A stretch of 64,000 bases of DNA from Glycomyces luteolus (GCF_027622875.1 NZ_JAPZVP010000004.1:233210-297209); one strand, 5' to 3'. Shown: positions 25,537 to 35,915, counted from the stretch's first letter. Notes: generated by a model from the sequence alone, not told the origin. A program made the numbers and translations.

Positions 25537-27105
25537 ATGGACGACACCGCCTCTCCGTTCCCTCCCCGCGACGAACTCGCCGAGCAGCTGCCGGGCTACC
25601 TCCTCGACCCCGAGCCCATCAACGCCACCAACATGAGCCAGATCTACCTCGCCACCGACACCAGGCTGCACCACCGCAAGGTGGCCGTGAAGATCATGGC
25701 GGACTACCTGGCACTGCACCCCGTCTACCGCAAGCGGTTCCTCCGCGAAATCCAGCTCATGGCGAGCCTCGAACACCCCAACATCATGTACGTCATCACC
25801 GCCGCCGCCGAAGACGACCGCCTGCTCTACCTGGTCATGCCGCGCGCCGACCACGACCTGAAGACGCTCCTGGGCGACGGCCGCCTCGACCTGTCGAAGA
25901 CCGCCGACGTGATCGCCCAGACCGCCCGGGCCCTGGACCACGCCCACGAGCGCGGCGTGGTCCACCGCGACGTCAAACCCGGCAACATCCTCTTCGGAAC
26001 CGACGGACACGTCTACCTGACCGACTTCGGCGTCGCCAAGGACCGCTTCGGCGAAGACCTCACCGCGACCGGCGAAACCGTCGGCACCCGCCGCTACACC
26101 GCCCCCGAGGTGTTCGACGCCCGCTCGAGCGAAGCCGCGACCACAGATCCGCCCGCCCACGGGCACCTGCTGCCGTGCACCGCGCGCGAGCGCTCCGGCG
26201 ACGTCTACTCGCTCGGCGCCGTGCTCTACCACTGCCTCACCGGCCGCAGGCCCTTCGACCAGGCTGATGATGAGAACGCCGCCCTCGACGCGCAGCGCAG
26301 CGGCGACCTCATACCGGTGAGCGCCATCCGCGAGAAGGCCCCCGCCGAGATCGACGCCGTGATCGCGAAGGCGACGCACCTCGACCCGGACCAGCGCTAC
26401 GGCAGCTGCGGCGAACTCGCCGTCGCGGTCACGCAGGCGCTCGGCCTCGCCAAGGACGGCGCCGCACTGCCGATCCTGCGCGACATCCAGGACCGGCTCC
26501 GCGCCGAATCGGCCGGCCGCGACCACACGACGGCCTACCCCCAGCCTCTGCCGCCCGGAACCGAACCGCCGACCGGCTCGAGTGCGCAGACCCGGAACAT
26601 GCTGCTCAGCACCCTGGTCGCAGTGCTCGCCGTCGCGCTGGCCGGAGGACTGCTGCTGTACCAGCTGTTCGAGCCCGAGGACGGCGCCGAGGCCGGGAAG
26701 GCAGGGGAGGGCGCGGGCACCGGCTCGGCGTCCCCGACAGCGTCGCCGACCGCGAACCTCGATCCTCCGTCGCCCACGGTGGAGCCGGTGTCCGGCAGCG
26801 AGGCGGCCACGCGCTACCCGATCGAAGGCGAATGCCTCAACGACGACCCCGACTACTACGTCGTGGTCGACTGCGACTCGGCCGGGGCGACCGAGCTGGT
26901 CTACCGGATCGTCTACAGCCCTGAGGACCCGAACCCCTCGCAGCCCGAGCACGAGGACGCCGCATGGCTCGCCTGCGGCGGCGAGGAGATCGACTACGAG
27001 TACCGGTGGAGGGACTCCGACTCGGACACTGATGAAGGCGATGCGGCGGTCTGGGACCCCGCGACCGACAAGATCTACTGGATCATGTGCTACCGGTACT
27101 TGTGA
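25537..27105 (+). CDS. Membrane Ser/Thr protein kinase (PknB-type), glycine loop missing
   Basis: 522 residues. Kinase domain ~25-300: VAVKIM with the ATP lysine (~52), HRDVKPGN catalytic loop (~143-150), DFGVAK (~162) and APE. The glycine-rich loop is replaced by PINATNMSQIYLA, with no glycine, which is unusual for an active kinase. A ~20-residue insertion rich in Pro/His follows APE. One membrane helix at ~355-377, then a Ser/Thr/Pro linker and a ~130-residue extracellular domain with cysteines. TAAGGT at 25522-25527 is a likely -10. It faces an FHA-domain gene, a likely phosphothreonine reader. Confidence 0.88.
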   Translation: MDDTASPFPPRDELAEQLPGYLLDPEPINATNMSQIYLATDTRLHHRKVAVKIMADYLALHPVYRKRFLREIQLMASLEHPNIMYVITAAAEDDRLLYLVMPRADHDLKTLLGDGRLDLSKTADVIAQTARALDHAHERGVVHRDVKPGNILFGTDGHVYLTDFGVAKDRFGEDLTATGETVGTRRYTAPEVFDARSSEAATTDPPAHGHLLPCTARERSGDVYSLGAVLYHCLTGRRPFDQADDENAALDAQRSGDLIPVSAIREKAPAEIDAVIAKATHLDPDQRYGSCGELAVAVTQALGLAKDGAALPILRDIQDRLRAESAGRDHTTAYPQPLPPGTEPPTGSSAQTRNMLLSTLVAVLAVALAGGLLLYQLFEPEDGAEAGKAGEGAGTGSASPTASPTANLDPPSPTVEPVSGSEAATRYPIEGECLNDDPDYYVVVDCDSAGATELVYRIVYSPEDPNPSQPEHEDAAWLACGGEEIDYEYRWRDSDSDTDEGDAAVWDPATDKIYWIMCYRYL

Positions 27106-27126
27106 GCGTCGCGCCCAGGGTCCGAC

Positions 27127-27154
27127 CGGTGAATCCGGCGTTCCGGATTCACCG
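27127..27154. terminator. Bidirectional terminator between kinase and FHA genes
   Basis: Perfect 12-bp stem CGGTGAATCCGG / CCGGATTCACCG with a CGTT loop between convergent genes. Confidence 0.8.
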
Positions 27155-27163
27155 CCGGGGACC

Positions 27164-28021
27164 CTAGTCCGCGTCGGCGGTGCGCTTCTCGACGCGGTCG
27201 AAGGGCTCGATGTCGCCGGGCGTGATCGTCGTGCTCTGCAGCAGCGCGCGGATCAGGTTGTCGTTGAGGGCGTTGCCGAGCGGCTCGCCGAACACTTCGC
27301 TGCGGCGCAGGCCGTAGACGCGATGCTTGTACCCCGGGGCGGACAGTCGCTCGCGGACGGAGGCGACCACGCGGGCGACGGTCCGCTCGTTCCAGTCCCG
27401 GTCCTGCAGACCGGGCAGGCTTTTCATGTCCTCGGCCACGTGTTTCCAGGACACGGGCTGCGGATGTGCGAGGCCGCGCAGGTACCGCTGCGCGAGCGAG
27501 GCGATCACGAGCCGTTCCGTCCGGCTCAGCTTGTGCACCACCGGGACCGCGGTCTCGTCCTCTGGAGTGGCCTCGCCGTCGGGGCGCTTCCCGCCGATCA
27601 CGCGGACCTCGAGGAAATGGACCTCCTCGCGGGGATTGCCGATGTAGACCGGGGTGTAGGCGTCCTGGACCAGGCGCTCCTGGCCCCGCAGCAGCATGGT
27701 GTCGCCGGGGAACAGCATCGGCAGCCGGCCCTCGTTGCGGATCGTCCACTCGCTGCCGTGGCAGATCAGGCGGCCGTGGCAGCGACTGATCCGGTCGTCG
27801 GTCACGCCGAGCGGGATGTTCACGTTGTTCTCGTCGCGTCCGAAGAGCAGTTCGAACGGGCGCGGCGGTACCGCCCAGCCGAGGTGGGCCGAGAGCGCGA
27901 AGACCGTTCCCAGCGGCGGGTACGGCAGCGGATCCTCGCCCTCGGGCGCCTCCGGAACTCCCGCGGCGAGGCTGCGCACCCATGGCGGGAGCACTTGCGG
28001 GTAGAAAGCCTGTTCCGTCAT
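27164..28021 (-). CDS. FHA domain-containing protein
   Basis: 285 residues. FHA fold at about 75-145: FELLFGRDENNVNIPLGVTDDRISRCHGRLICHGSEWTIRNEGRLP, with the conserved R, S and H of phosphothreonine-binding domains. The C-terminal half is helical (KLSRTERLVIASLAQRYLRG, ERTVARVVASVRERL), resembling DNA-binding or regulatory C-termini of FHA transcription factors. ATG with an AGAGGA ribosome site; lies tail to tail with the kinase gene, so it may read that kinase's phosphorylation. Confidence 0.82.
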   Translation of the reverse strand: MTEQAFYPQVLPPWVRSLAAGVPEAPEGEDPLPYPPLGTVFALSAHLGWAVPPRPFELLFGRDENNVNIPLGVTDDRISRCHGRLICHGSEWTIRNEGRLPMLFPGDTMLLRGQERLVQDAYTPVYIGNPREEVHFLEVRVIGGKRPDGEATPEDETAVPVVHKLSRTERLVIASLAQRYLRGLAHPQPVSWKHVAEDMKSLPGLQDRDWNERTVARVVASVRERLSAPGYKHRVYGLRRSEVFGEPLGNALNDNLIRALLQSTTITPGDIEPFDRVEKRTADAD

Positions 28022-28103
28022 CGGAAACCGTCCTCTCAGGCAAGATGGGGCCGGTTTCCATTGTGCCGACAAGAGGTGCGGGACCCCTCCCGCCGACCGC
28101 GGG

Positions 28104-29261
28104 TCAGCCGCCCGAGGAGTCGATCTCCGCGCCTTCGGGCACGGTGAGGTCGTCGCGGTTGTCGAGCCAGCCGTCGGGCAGTGTCACCTTGCCGGGGCTG
28201 TTCGTGCGGCCGCGCGGCTTGCCGATGGTCGACTCGGGGAACGGCGCGGCGGCGTCGAGCTTGCCGAGGAGGTCTTCGAGCTCATTGAGGTGCGAGACCA
28301 TCGAGAGCTCGCGGCGGAGCTCGCCGCCGACCGGGAAGCCCTTGAGGTACCAGGCCACGTGCTTGCGGAACTCGCGGCAGCCGTGCTCTTCGGCGTCGAT
28401 GTTCCGCCGGGCCTCGTACGATTCGGCGCCCGCGATCCACTCGACCAGCAGCTCGGCGTGCCGGTACATGACCTTCGCTACCTCGCCGAGGGACGGCATG
28501 ATGCGCTGCTTCTGGCCCCGGAAGCCCGCTTCGAGGTCGCCGAAGAGCCACGGCCTGCCGAGGCAGCCGCGGCCGACCACGACGCCGTCGCAGCCGGTCT
28601 GCTCGACCATGCGCAGCGCGTCGTCGGCCTCCCAGATGTCGCCGTTGCCCAGCACCGGCAGGTCCAGGTGCTCTTTGAGCTGGGAGATCGCGTCCCAGTC
28701 GGCGGTGCCCGAGTAGCGCTCGGCCGCGGTGCGCCCGTGCAGCGCCACCCACGCGACGCCCGCGTCCTGGGCGATCTTGCCGGCTTCGAGGTAGGTGAGG
28801 TGGTCGTCGTCGATGCCCTTGCGCATCTTCACGGTGACCGGGATGCTCCCGGCGGCGCCGACCGCCGCGGTCACGATCTCGCGGAACAGCCGCCGCTTCC
28901 ACGGCAGCGCCGAGCCGCCGCCGCGGCGGGTCACCTTCGGCACGGGGCAGCCGAAGTTGAGGTCGATGTGGTCGGCGAGGTTCTCGTCGGCGACCATCTG
29001 CACGGCCTTGCGCATCCCGGCCGGGTCGACGCCGTAGAGCTGCAGGCTGCGGGTCCGCTCGTCGGGATCGAACTCGATCAGCCGCATGGTCTTCGGGTTG
29101 CGCTCGGTGAGCGCCACGGTCGTGATCATCTCGCACACGTAGATCCCGGCACCCTGCTCACGGCAGAGCTTGCGGAACGGGAGGTTCGTGATCCCGGCCA
29201 TGGGCGCCAGCACCACCGGCGGGTCGACCGGGGCGCCTGCGAGCGCGAGCTGCTTTGTCAC
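28104..29261 (-). CDS. dusB: tRNA-dihydrouridine synthase
   Basis: 385 residues. FMN-dependent TIM barrel that reduces uridines in tRNA. Motifs in order: VVLAPMAGITNLPFRKLCRE, SLQLYGVDPAGM, HIDLNFGCPVPKV (active-site cysteine), VTVKMRKGID, ALHGRTAAERYSG, VLGNGDIW and GVVVGRGCLGRPWLF, then the helical C-terminal tRNA-binding domain. GTG start. In related genomes dgt follows between dusB and dnaG; it is absent here. Confidence 0.95.
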   Translation of the reverse strand: MTKQLALAGAPVDPPVVLAPMAGITNLPFRKLCREQGAGIYVCEMITTVALTERNPKTMRLIEFDPDERTRSLQLYGVDPAGMRKAVQMVADENLADHIDLNFGCPVPKVTRRGGGSALPWKRRLFREIVTAAVGAAGSIPVTVKMRKGIDDDHLTYLEAGKIAQDAGVAWVALHGRTAAERYSGTADWDAISQLKEHLDLPVLGNGDIWEADDALRMVEQTGCDGVVVGRGCLGRPWLFGDLEAGFRGQKQRIMPSLGEVAKVMYRHAELLVEWIAGAESYEARRNIDAEEHGCREFRKHVAWYLKGFPVGGELRRELSMVSHLNELEDLLGKLDAAAPFPESTIGKPRGRTNSPGKVTLPDGWLDNRDDLTVPEGAEIDSSGG

Positions 29262-29317
29262 CGGTCCATTATTCCAGCGGACCGGCCCCGCCGCCCTGCC
29301 CGGTGACGCGCCGCACC

Positions 29318-30592
29318 TCAGTCCTCGGACTTCAGGCGGCGGATCCGGACCGTCGTGATCGCGTGCTGCTCGAGCCCGGCGACCTCGAACTCCCAGCCCG
29401 CGACGCGCACCTTGTCGCCCGGGTCCTCCGGGAGGCGCCCGAGGCGCGCCAGCAGCAGGCCCGCGACCGTGGTGAAGCTCCCCTCCGGCGGGTCGACCAG
29501 TTCGACGCCGAGGTCCTCGAGGTCGTGCATCGGGAAGGTCCCCGGCACGGTCATCACGCCGTCGGCGCGGTGCTGCACGCCCATCACGTCGCGGTCGGTC
29601 TCGTCGTAGATCTCGCCCACGAACTCCTCCAGGAGGTCTTCGAGGGTCACGATGCCGTCGATGCCGCCGTGCTCGTCGACGACCACCGCGAACTGCTCGT
29701 GGTCGGCCTTGAAGCGCCGCAGCGCGTCGGAGACCCGCAGCGATTCGGGGAACACCACGGGCGGGCGCATCGCCGCGACCAGGCTCGTCGAGTCGTCGAG
29801 GAGGTCGCGCAGGTGCACCACGCCGAGCACGTCGTCCAGGCCGGCCTCGCCCGTCACCGGCGCCCGCGAATGGCCCGAGGCCGCCAATGCCGCCCGTGCT
29901 CCCGCTATGTCCATATCAGACGGCAGCAGGAAGACCGCGCGGCGCGGGATCAGCACCTCGCGCAGCCGCCTGGCGTGGATCTCCAGCGCGCCGACGATGA
30001 TCTCGCGCTGCTCGGGGTTCAGCGCCCGCTGCCCGGACACGAGTTCCCGCAGTTCGGAGGGGCTCATCTGCTCGCCGTCGGTCTCGTTGCCGCCGCCGAA
30101 GACCCGCACCACCAGATTCGTCGACCTGCTCAGCAGCCACACCGCCGGGCGTGCCGCGGTCGAGAGGAAGTCGAGCGGTTTGGCCGCCATGAGCGACCAC
30201 CGCAGCGCGTACTGCATCGCCAGCCGCTTCGGGGCCAGCTCGCCGAACACCAGGGTGAAGAACGTGAGCACCACCGTGACCAGTCCGACCGCCACCGCGT
30301 CGGCCGCCCCGCCGAGGAAGCCCAGCGCGGGCACGATCGGCTCGGCCAGCGACACCGCGGCCGTCGCCGAGGCCAGGAACCCGGCGAGGGTGATGCCGAT
30401 CTGGATCGTGGCGAGGAACCGGTTCGGGTCGCGGGCGAGGCGCACGAGCGTGCTCGCACCCTTGCCCGGTTCGCGCTCGAGCGTGCGCAGCTGGCCCTCC
30501 CGCAGCGACACCAGCGCCATCTCGCTGCCTGCGAAGAGCGCGTTCAGCAGCACCAGCACGCCCACCAGCGCGAGGTTCCATCCGTAGTCCAT
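29318..30592 (-). CDS. CNNM/HlyC-CorC family membrane protein (hemolysin-like)
   Basis: 424 residues. DUF21/CNNM membrane domain (residues ~1-190; NALFAGSEMALVSLREGQLR, FLATIQIGITLAGF, FGELAPKRLAMQ), a CBS-domain pair (~205-325; VFLLPSDMDIAGARAALAASGHSRAPV and FAVVVDEHGGIDGIVTLEDLLEEFVGEI) and a C-terminal CorC_HlyC domain. Family members move or sense Mg2+/Co2+; the hemolysin name is historical. ATG at 30592 begins the first helix. Confidence 0.9.
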   Translation of the reverse strand: MDYGWNLALVGVLVLLNALFAGSEMALVSLREGQLRTLEREPGKGASTLVRLARDPNRFLATIQIGITLAGFLASATAAVSLAEPIVPALGFLGGAADAVAVGLVTVVLTFFTLVFGELAPKRLAMQYALRWSLMAAKPLDFLSTAARPAVWLLSRSTNLVVRVFGGGNETDGEQMSPSELRELVSGQRALNPEQREIIVGALEIHARRLREVLIPRRAVFLLPSDMDIAGARAALAASGHSRAPVTGEAGLDDVLGVVHLRDLLDDSTSLVAAMRPPVVFPESLRVSDALRRFKADHEQFAVVVDEHGGIDGIVTLEDLLEEFVGEIYDETDRDVMGVQHRADGVMTVPGTFPMHDLEDLGVELVDPPEGSFTTVAGLLLARLGRLPEDPGDKVRVAGWEFEVAGLEQHAITTVRIRRLKSED

Positions 30593-30642
30593 GACCTGCC
30601 TTCTTCGAGAGTCGTGTCCGCACCAGGGAACCGATATGACGA

Positions 30643-30671
30643 GGGCCGCCCGGCGGGGCGCCGGGCGGCCC
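30643..30671 (-). terminator. GC-rich terminator
   Basis: Perfect 11-bp stem GGGCCGCCCGG / CCGGGCGGCCC with 7-nt loop, just downstream of the 30692-33586 gene. Confidence 0.75.
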
Positions 30672-30691
30672 GCCATCGGGTGTTCGTCTTA

Positions 30692-33586
30692 TTAGAGGTC
30701 CACCGTCACCGATGCGCCCCAAGGGTTGCCCGCGACTTCGTAGGACCCGGCGTAGGAGAACCCCTCGCCGCCGACGGTGGCGCCGCCGGGGATGGCGGCT
30801 TGGCCGTCGAGGTACGAGTGGAGCATCTTGCCCGTGTAATCCGAGACCAGGACCACCGCCGCGGTTCCTTCGTAGCCCTTCGCGTTGAGCGCGGGCGTCT
30901 CGGAGGCGCACAGCGGGTCGGTCATGCGAGAGTCGGCGAGTTCCTTCTGCACTTCGCCGCCCGAGACCCAGCTGATGGTGGCCTCGCCGCGGCTGGTCGC
31001 GATGAACGCGCCGCTCTGGGCGCCCACGACCAGGCAGGTCGGGTTCGCGCCGACCTCGGTCGCGGCGGTCTCCTTGAGCGAGCCGTCGAGTTCGTGCACG
31101 GTCCCGTCGGCGGTCGCGACGGCCGAGGCGCCCTCGGCCGCGGCCACGTCGGCGACGCCGCCGTCGAAGCCGGTCGCTTCACCGGCGGTCGCGTCGAACG
31201 CGAACTCGGTGCCGTCGTAGTGCTGGGCCGCAAGGCCTTCGAGCGTCGAGGCGAGGTCGACGACCGCGACCTGGCTCGTGCTCAGGTCGCCGACGATCGC
31301 GTAACCGGCGGTCGCGACCTGGTCGCGTCCGGCCCCGCCTGCGACGTCGCTGCGTTCGGAGTTGAGCGAGCCGCCTGAGTTCGACCACGCGTCGACCGAG
31401 GTCGGCGCGGTGAACGGCAGCTCGACGGTGCCGACGATCGCGGCGCTGCCGAAGTGGCCCGGGTTCGGCAGGCCGGGGTAGGACTCCGACCAGCTCGACT
31501 GGTACGAGCCCTTCTTGTCGCCCAAGGCGATCACGACGAGCGAACCGGTCTGCGACTCGGGCGTCCACGTGGTGACGAGCGCGAGCTCGTTGCCGTCGGT
31601 GAGCGCCACGTCCGTCGGGACCTGCCCGTCGGGCAGCTGCAGGCAGGTGCCGCCCTGCGCGCCGCTGATGCCCGCGGTGGCGATGATGCCGGAGGAGAAC
31701 GCGATCACGGAGTGGGCGTTGACCTCGGCGCTCCGCTCGGGCCGCGCGAGCGCCACGGGCTTGCCGAGTTCGCCGCCGAGTCCGGCGACGCAGTCGGCGG
31801 TCGCGCCTTCCTGCAGTTCGAGTTCGGGTCGGCCCTCGTCGGTGAAGCGTCCGCCCGCGCGGGGCGTGAGGCCGAGCGAGTCGTCGGTCGATTCGAGGAC
31901 CGTGACGTGGTCGATGCCCGTGAGGCCGGATTCGTCGGTGACGTAGCCGAGCTGGCCCTGGATGCTGCGGTCGGCTTCGTCGAACAGCGGTTCGGCGGCG
32001 AGGGCGTCGCCGCTCGCGGCCGCGAGCTCCTCGGCCCCGTTCTCGCCCGCTTCGCCGTAGCGCCAGGTGAACCATTCGGCGGTGCCCGCGGCGGAGGCGA
32101 GTTCGGTGTAGCGCTCGGGGGTGAGGGCCTCGTCGGCGCCGCCGCTCTCGCTGGCGTCGCCGCCCTCCTGGCCCGGCTCCGTCGGTTCGCGCGGCGGTTC
32201 GGCGCCGAGCATGAGGACGATGCCGATGATGAGGCCCAAGGTGATGAGGCCGCCGATGCCGTAGATGGCGTAGCGGACGCCGCGGTGCGTCGGCGGGGCG
32301 ACGCGCGTGGTGCTCGGCGCGGGTTCGGCCGGGGCCTCGGGCTTCTCGGTCTCTTCGCTGGTGCGCTGGGCGGGAACGGTTTCGGGCGCCGCTTGCCGTG
32401 CCACTTGGTCGGCGTACGCCGACTCCGGGTACTGCTGGTCGCCGTAGCCCGCCGGGGCGCCGTACGCGGACTGCGGCGCGGCCGGGACGGCGTCCTGCTG
32501 CGCGTACGGGTCCTGCTGCGGCGCGGCCTGGAACGGATCCTGCTGGGCCGCCGCGAAGGGGTCCTGCTGCTGCTCGGCGGCGGACCCGGTGGGACCGAAG
32601 GCGTCGGCGCCCGAGCCGTACGGCGCGCCGCTGCGCTGCTCCCCGTAGGAGCTCTGCTGCGGCACGGGCGGGAACGGATCGGCCCGCTGCTGCTGGGCCT
32701 GGTACTCCTCGCGGGCCTGCTGTGCCTCGGCTTGGAGCCGCTCGGCCTGGTACGGGTCGGACTGGTAGAGGTCCTGGCCGCCCGCTTCGCCGCGGTACTG
32801 GTCGTGGCCGTAGACGTCCGCCTCGTACGGGTCGGAGCGCAGCTCGGGGAACTCGAGGCTCCCGCCCTCCGGGGAGGGCTGGCGCGGCGCGTCGTAGGTC
32901 GGCGGGTCGAACCCGGGGGCCTGCGGTGCCGCGCTCTGCTCGGGGAAGTACTGCTGCTCTGGGGCGGGGGCCGCCGCGGGCGGCGGGGCTTCGCCCGCAC
33001 CCGTCCAGGAGGCGCCGCCGCCGGTCAGGCCCCAGCCGGTCTGGGACTGCTGGTGCATCCAGTCCTGGCTCGATTTCGGCGGCCAGTCGGGGGCGTCGTC
33101 GGTGGAGCCCCAGTCGCCTTGCGGCGCAGGCGTTTGCTGGGCCGAAGCCTGCTGCGCCGACTCTCGATAGCCCTGGTCGCGGTAGTCCGACTCGGGGTAG
33201 ACCGGGTCGGGAGCACCGTACTGCTGGGCCTGGCGCTGGGCGCCTCCGAACGGCGTCTCGCCGTACTGGGGGTTTCCGGGCTGCTGCGGCACCTCAGGGG
33301 TCGCGTCGTCGAACGCGCCCCATTCGCTGCGGCGCGCCTCGGGGTCGAGCTCTTCGAACGCTCCGGACTGCTGCTGCGGCGACTCGGTGAAGAGGCCCCC
33401 GCTCTGCGGCGGGCGCAGGAACCGGTCGGCCGCCGACTGCTCGTCGTCCGGCGTGTCGGAGGCCGGCGAGGTGGAAGGCAGGTGGCCCACTCCGCGCGCG
33501 GTGATCCGGGGCGGATTGGTGGGTGTGGCCGCCGGTTCACTGGTGGGAGGCCAGGAGGGCGGCTGCTCGGGCGATGGGTCCGGCAT
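30692..33586 (-). CDS. Large membrane-anchored protein with Gln/Pro/Tyr-rich cytoplasmic half and PQQ-like ectodomain
   Basis: 964 residues. Residues 1-430 are low-complexity, rich in Gln, Pro, Tyr, Asp and Ser (QYPESAY, QQDPFAAAQQDPF motifs), consistent with a disordered cytoplasmic region. One membrane helix at ~437-460 (YAIYGIGGLITLGLIIGIVLML). The extracellular half is beta-rich with repeats such as IAFSSGIIATAGISGAQGGTCLQLPDG and VATADGTVHELDGSL, suggesting a beta-propeller. Four cysteines are spaced through it. Unknown function. Confidence 0.78.
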   Translation of the reverse strand: MPDPSPEQPPSWPPTSEPAATPTNPPRITARGVGHLPSTSPASDTPDDEQSAADRFLRPPQSGGLFTESPQQQSGAFEELDPEARRSEWGAFDDATPEVPQQPGNPQYGETPFGGAQRQAQQYGAPDPVYPESDYRDQGYRESAQQASAQQTPAPQGDWGSTDDAPDWPPKSSQDWMHQQSQTGWGLTGGGASWTGAGEAPPPAAAPAPEQQYFPEQSAAPQAPGFDPPTYDAPRQPSPEGGSLEFPELRSDPYEADVYGHDQYRGEAGGQDLYQSDPYQAERLQAEAQQAREEYQAQQQRADPFPPVPQQSSYGEQRSGAPYGSGADAFGPTGSAAEQQQDPFAAAQQDPFQAAPQQDPYAQQDAVPAAPQSAYGAPAGYGDQQYPESAYADQVARQAAPETVPAQRTSEETEKPEAPAEPAPSTTRVAPPTHRGVRYAIYGIGGLITLGLIIGIVLMLGAEPPREPTEPGQEGGDASESGGADEALTPERYTELASAAGTAEWFTWRYGEAGENGAEELAAASGDALAAEPLFDEADRSIQGQLGYVTDESGLTGIDHVTVLESTDDSLGLTPRAGGRFTDEGRPELELQEGATADCVAGLGGELGKPVALARPERSAEVNAHSVIAFSSGIIATAGISGAQGGTCLQLPDGQVPTDVALTDGNELALVTTWTPESQTGSLVVIALGDKKGSYQSSWSESYPGLPNPGHFGSAAIVGTVELPFTAPTSVDAWSNSGGSLNSERSDVAGGAGRDQVATAGYAIVGDLSTSQVAVVDLASTLEGLAAQHYDGTEFAFDATAGEATGFDGGVADVAAAEGASAVATADGTVHELDGSLKETAATEVGANPTCLVVGAQSGAFIATSRGEATISWVSGGEVQKELADSRMTDPLCASETPALNAKGYEGTAAVVLVSDYTGKMLHSYLDGQAAIPGGATVGGEGFSYAGSYEVAGNPWGASVTVDL

Positions 33587-33908
33587 GATAGGCGACTCTA
33601 GCGGATCGGACCGCGCTTGCGTGAGGCGTGGTCGGGAAAGGTGCTAACCGGAACCATGGTACAGCGGGCCGCGGTACGGGTCCTGAACTGCGCCAACGGT
33701 TTCCGCGAAGCGGCTTCGCGGCGTGACCTTCGCGACCCGTCCATGGTGGCCGATCCCTCACCTGCGGTTTCTTTCCGAGGTCAAGGCACTACGGAGTGCT
33801 CGCGGCTCGGGCGGACCGATCGACTTCGGGGCTCACACCGGGCGGCGTCTGCGAGCGGGTTGTCGGAGGGACCGGGCAGAATGATGGGGCAGCGAAAAGA
33901 GGTGAACA
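33587..33908. other. Intergenic region upstream of dnaG
   Basis: 322 bases between divergent genes. Holds a perfect 8-bp hairpin CCGCGAAG-CGG-CTTCGCGG (33703-33721). No gene or clear regulator site seen. Ribosome site AAGAGGTG precedes dnaG. Confidence 0.45.
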
Positions 33909-35771
33909 GTGGCGGGGCGAATCCGGGACGCCGATATCCAGCTCGTGCGCGAGCGCGTGGATATCGCCGATGTCATCGGCGAGCGCGTCACCCTGCGCAA
34001 CGCCGGTGGCGGCAATCTCAAGGGCCTGTGCCCGTTCCACGACGAGCGCTCGCCGAGTTTCAACGTCACGCCCGCGCGCGGCGTCTACCACTGCTTCGGC
34101 TGCGGCGTCGGCGGTGACGCCATCACGTTCCTCACCGAGCTCGACGGCCTCACCTTCGTCGAGGCGGTCGAGCGCCTGGCCGCCCGCGCCGGCCTCAAGC
34201 TCACCTACGAGGACGTCGACGGCCGCGTCCAGCGCGGCCCGTCCGGAGCGCCCGGCCTCAAGCAGCGCCTGCTCGAAGCCCACACCGCCGCGGCCGAGTT
34301 CTACACGAAGCAGCTGCTCAGCCCCGATGCCCTGACCGCCCGCCAGTTCCTCACCGCCCGCGGCTTCGACCGCGACGCGGCCGCCACCTTCGGCTGCGGC
34401 TACGCCCCCGACTCGTGGGACGCCCTCGCGAAGCACCTGCGCGCCAAGGGCTTCACCGCCGAGGAGCTGAACACGGCCGGGCTCGCCAAGCCCTCGCGCA
34501 CCGGCAACCTCATCGACCGCTTCCGCCGCCGCCTCGTCTGGCCGATCCGGGACTCCTCCGGTTCGGTCATCGGCTTCGGCGCCCGCAAGCTCTTCGACGA
34601 CGACCAGGGCCCCAAGTACCTCAACACCCCCGAGACGCCCCTGTACAAGAAGTCCCAGGTCCTCTACGGGATCGACCTGGCCCGCAAGGAGATCGCAAAG
34701 ACCGGCCGGGTCGTCATCGTCGAGGGCTACACCGACGTCATGGCCTGCCATCTCGCGGGCGTCCCCATGGCGGTCGCCACCTGCGGCACCGCGTTCGGGC
34801 CCGAGCACATCCGGATCCTGCGGCGCTTCCTGTTCGACTCCGAATCCGCGGACGGCCGCATCATCTTCACGTTCGACGGCGACGAGGCCGGGCAGCGCGC
34901 CGCGCTCAAGGCCTTCGACGAGGAGCAGCGCTTCGTCTCGCAGACGTACATCGCGGTCACGCCCGGCGGGCAGGACCCGTGCGAGCTCCGCCAGAGCGCG
35001 GGCGACGCGGCCGTGCGCGAGCTCATCGAGCGGCACACGCCCCTCGTCCAGTTCGCCCTCGAACGCGCGATCGCCAAGCACGACTTGGACACCGCCGAGG
35101 GCCGCCTGCACGCCACCCGCGCCATCGCGCCCCTGCTCGCCCGGGTCAAGGACCGCGGGCTGGTCGAGGAGTACATCGGCGTCTACGCCGGGCGCCTCGG
35201 CAAGGAGAAGGCCGAGCTGCGCCGCGCCGTCCAGGGCGCGGCCGCCGGCCAGCAGCCCGAGGCCCCCGCGGGCCCGAAGCGCGAGCCGCGCGCCGACTCG
35301 ACCCAGTTGCGCGCGCAGCGCGAGGTCCTCAAGGTCGCCCTCCAGCAGCCGCAGATCGCCGGTCCCTACTTCGACGCGGTCGACGCGACGCCGTACACCG
35401 ACCCGAACTACCGGGCCGTCCGCGAGGCGATCGCCGCGGCCGGGGGAGCCGCGAAGGCGGCCGCGGGTCCGAACTGGATCGCCGCGGTCCAGAACGCCTG
35501 CACCGAGATCGCGGCCGGGGCCCTGGTGAGCGAGCTCGCGGTGGAGGAACTGCGCCTCGCGGGGGAGCCCGGCGGCCTCTACGTGCGCACCATCCTCGCC
35601 CGCATTCAGCGGCCCGTGGTCGAGGCCGAGGTCGCCGACCTGAAGCGCCGCCTGCAGCGCATCAACCCCAGCACCGACAAAGACGAGTACATGAAGCTCT
35701 TCGGCCAGCTCATGGGCCTGGAGCAGCACGTGCGGTCCCTGCGCGACCAGGCCGCCAACGCGGTCGAATAG
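33909..35771 (+). CDS. dnaG: DNA primase
   Basis: 620 residues. Synthesises RNA primers at the replication fork. N-terminal CHC2 zinc finger: C41-PF-H44 and C62-FG-C65. TOPRIM domain: [17 protein letters not shown], then [15 protein letters not shown]. The C-terminal helicase-binding region begins around residue 460. GTG start with GAGGTGA ribosome site. In most actinomycetes dgt lies directly upstream; it is not present. Confidence 0.96.
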   Translation: MAGRIRDADIQLVRERVDIADVIGERVTLRNAGGGNLKGLCPFHDERSPSFNVTPARGVYHCFGCGVGGDAITFLTELDGLTFVEAVERLAARAGLKLTYEDVDGRVQRGPSGAPGLKQRLLEAHTAAAEFYTKQLLSPDALTARQFLTARGFDRDAAATFGCGYAPDSWDALAKHLRAKGFTAEELNTAGLAKPSRTGNLIDRFRRRLVWPIRDSSGSVIGFGARKLFDDDQGPKYLNTPETPLYKKSQVLYGIDLARKEIAKTGRVVIVEGYTDVMACHLAGVPMAVATCGTAFGPEHIRILRRFLFDSESADGRIIFTFDGDEAGQRAALKAFDEEQRFVSQTYIAVTPGGQDPCELRQSAGDAAVRELIERHTPLVQFALERAIAKHDLDTAEGRLHATRAIAPLLARVKDRGLVEEYIGVYAGRLGKEKAELRRAVQGAAAGQQPEAPAGPKREPRADSTQLRAQREVLKVALQQPQIAGPYFDAVDATPYTDPNYRAVREAIAAAGGAAKAAAGPNWIAAVQNACTEIAAGALVSELAVEELRLAGEPGGLYVRTILARIQRPVVEAEVADLKRRLQRINPSTDKDEYMKLFGQLMGLEQHVRSLRDQAANAVE

Positions 35772-35915
35772 GCCCGGAGCTATCGGGGGACCGGCCGCAC
35801 CGCGTACGCGGCTTGACCGAGCAGCCGGGAACCAGGCGGTATCCGAGACAACCTCTGATTTACGTGTTGTGATCCAAGCACCAGCTAGTCATCGACAGCT
35901 GCACTTGGGGGAGCC

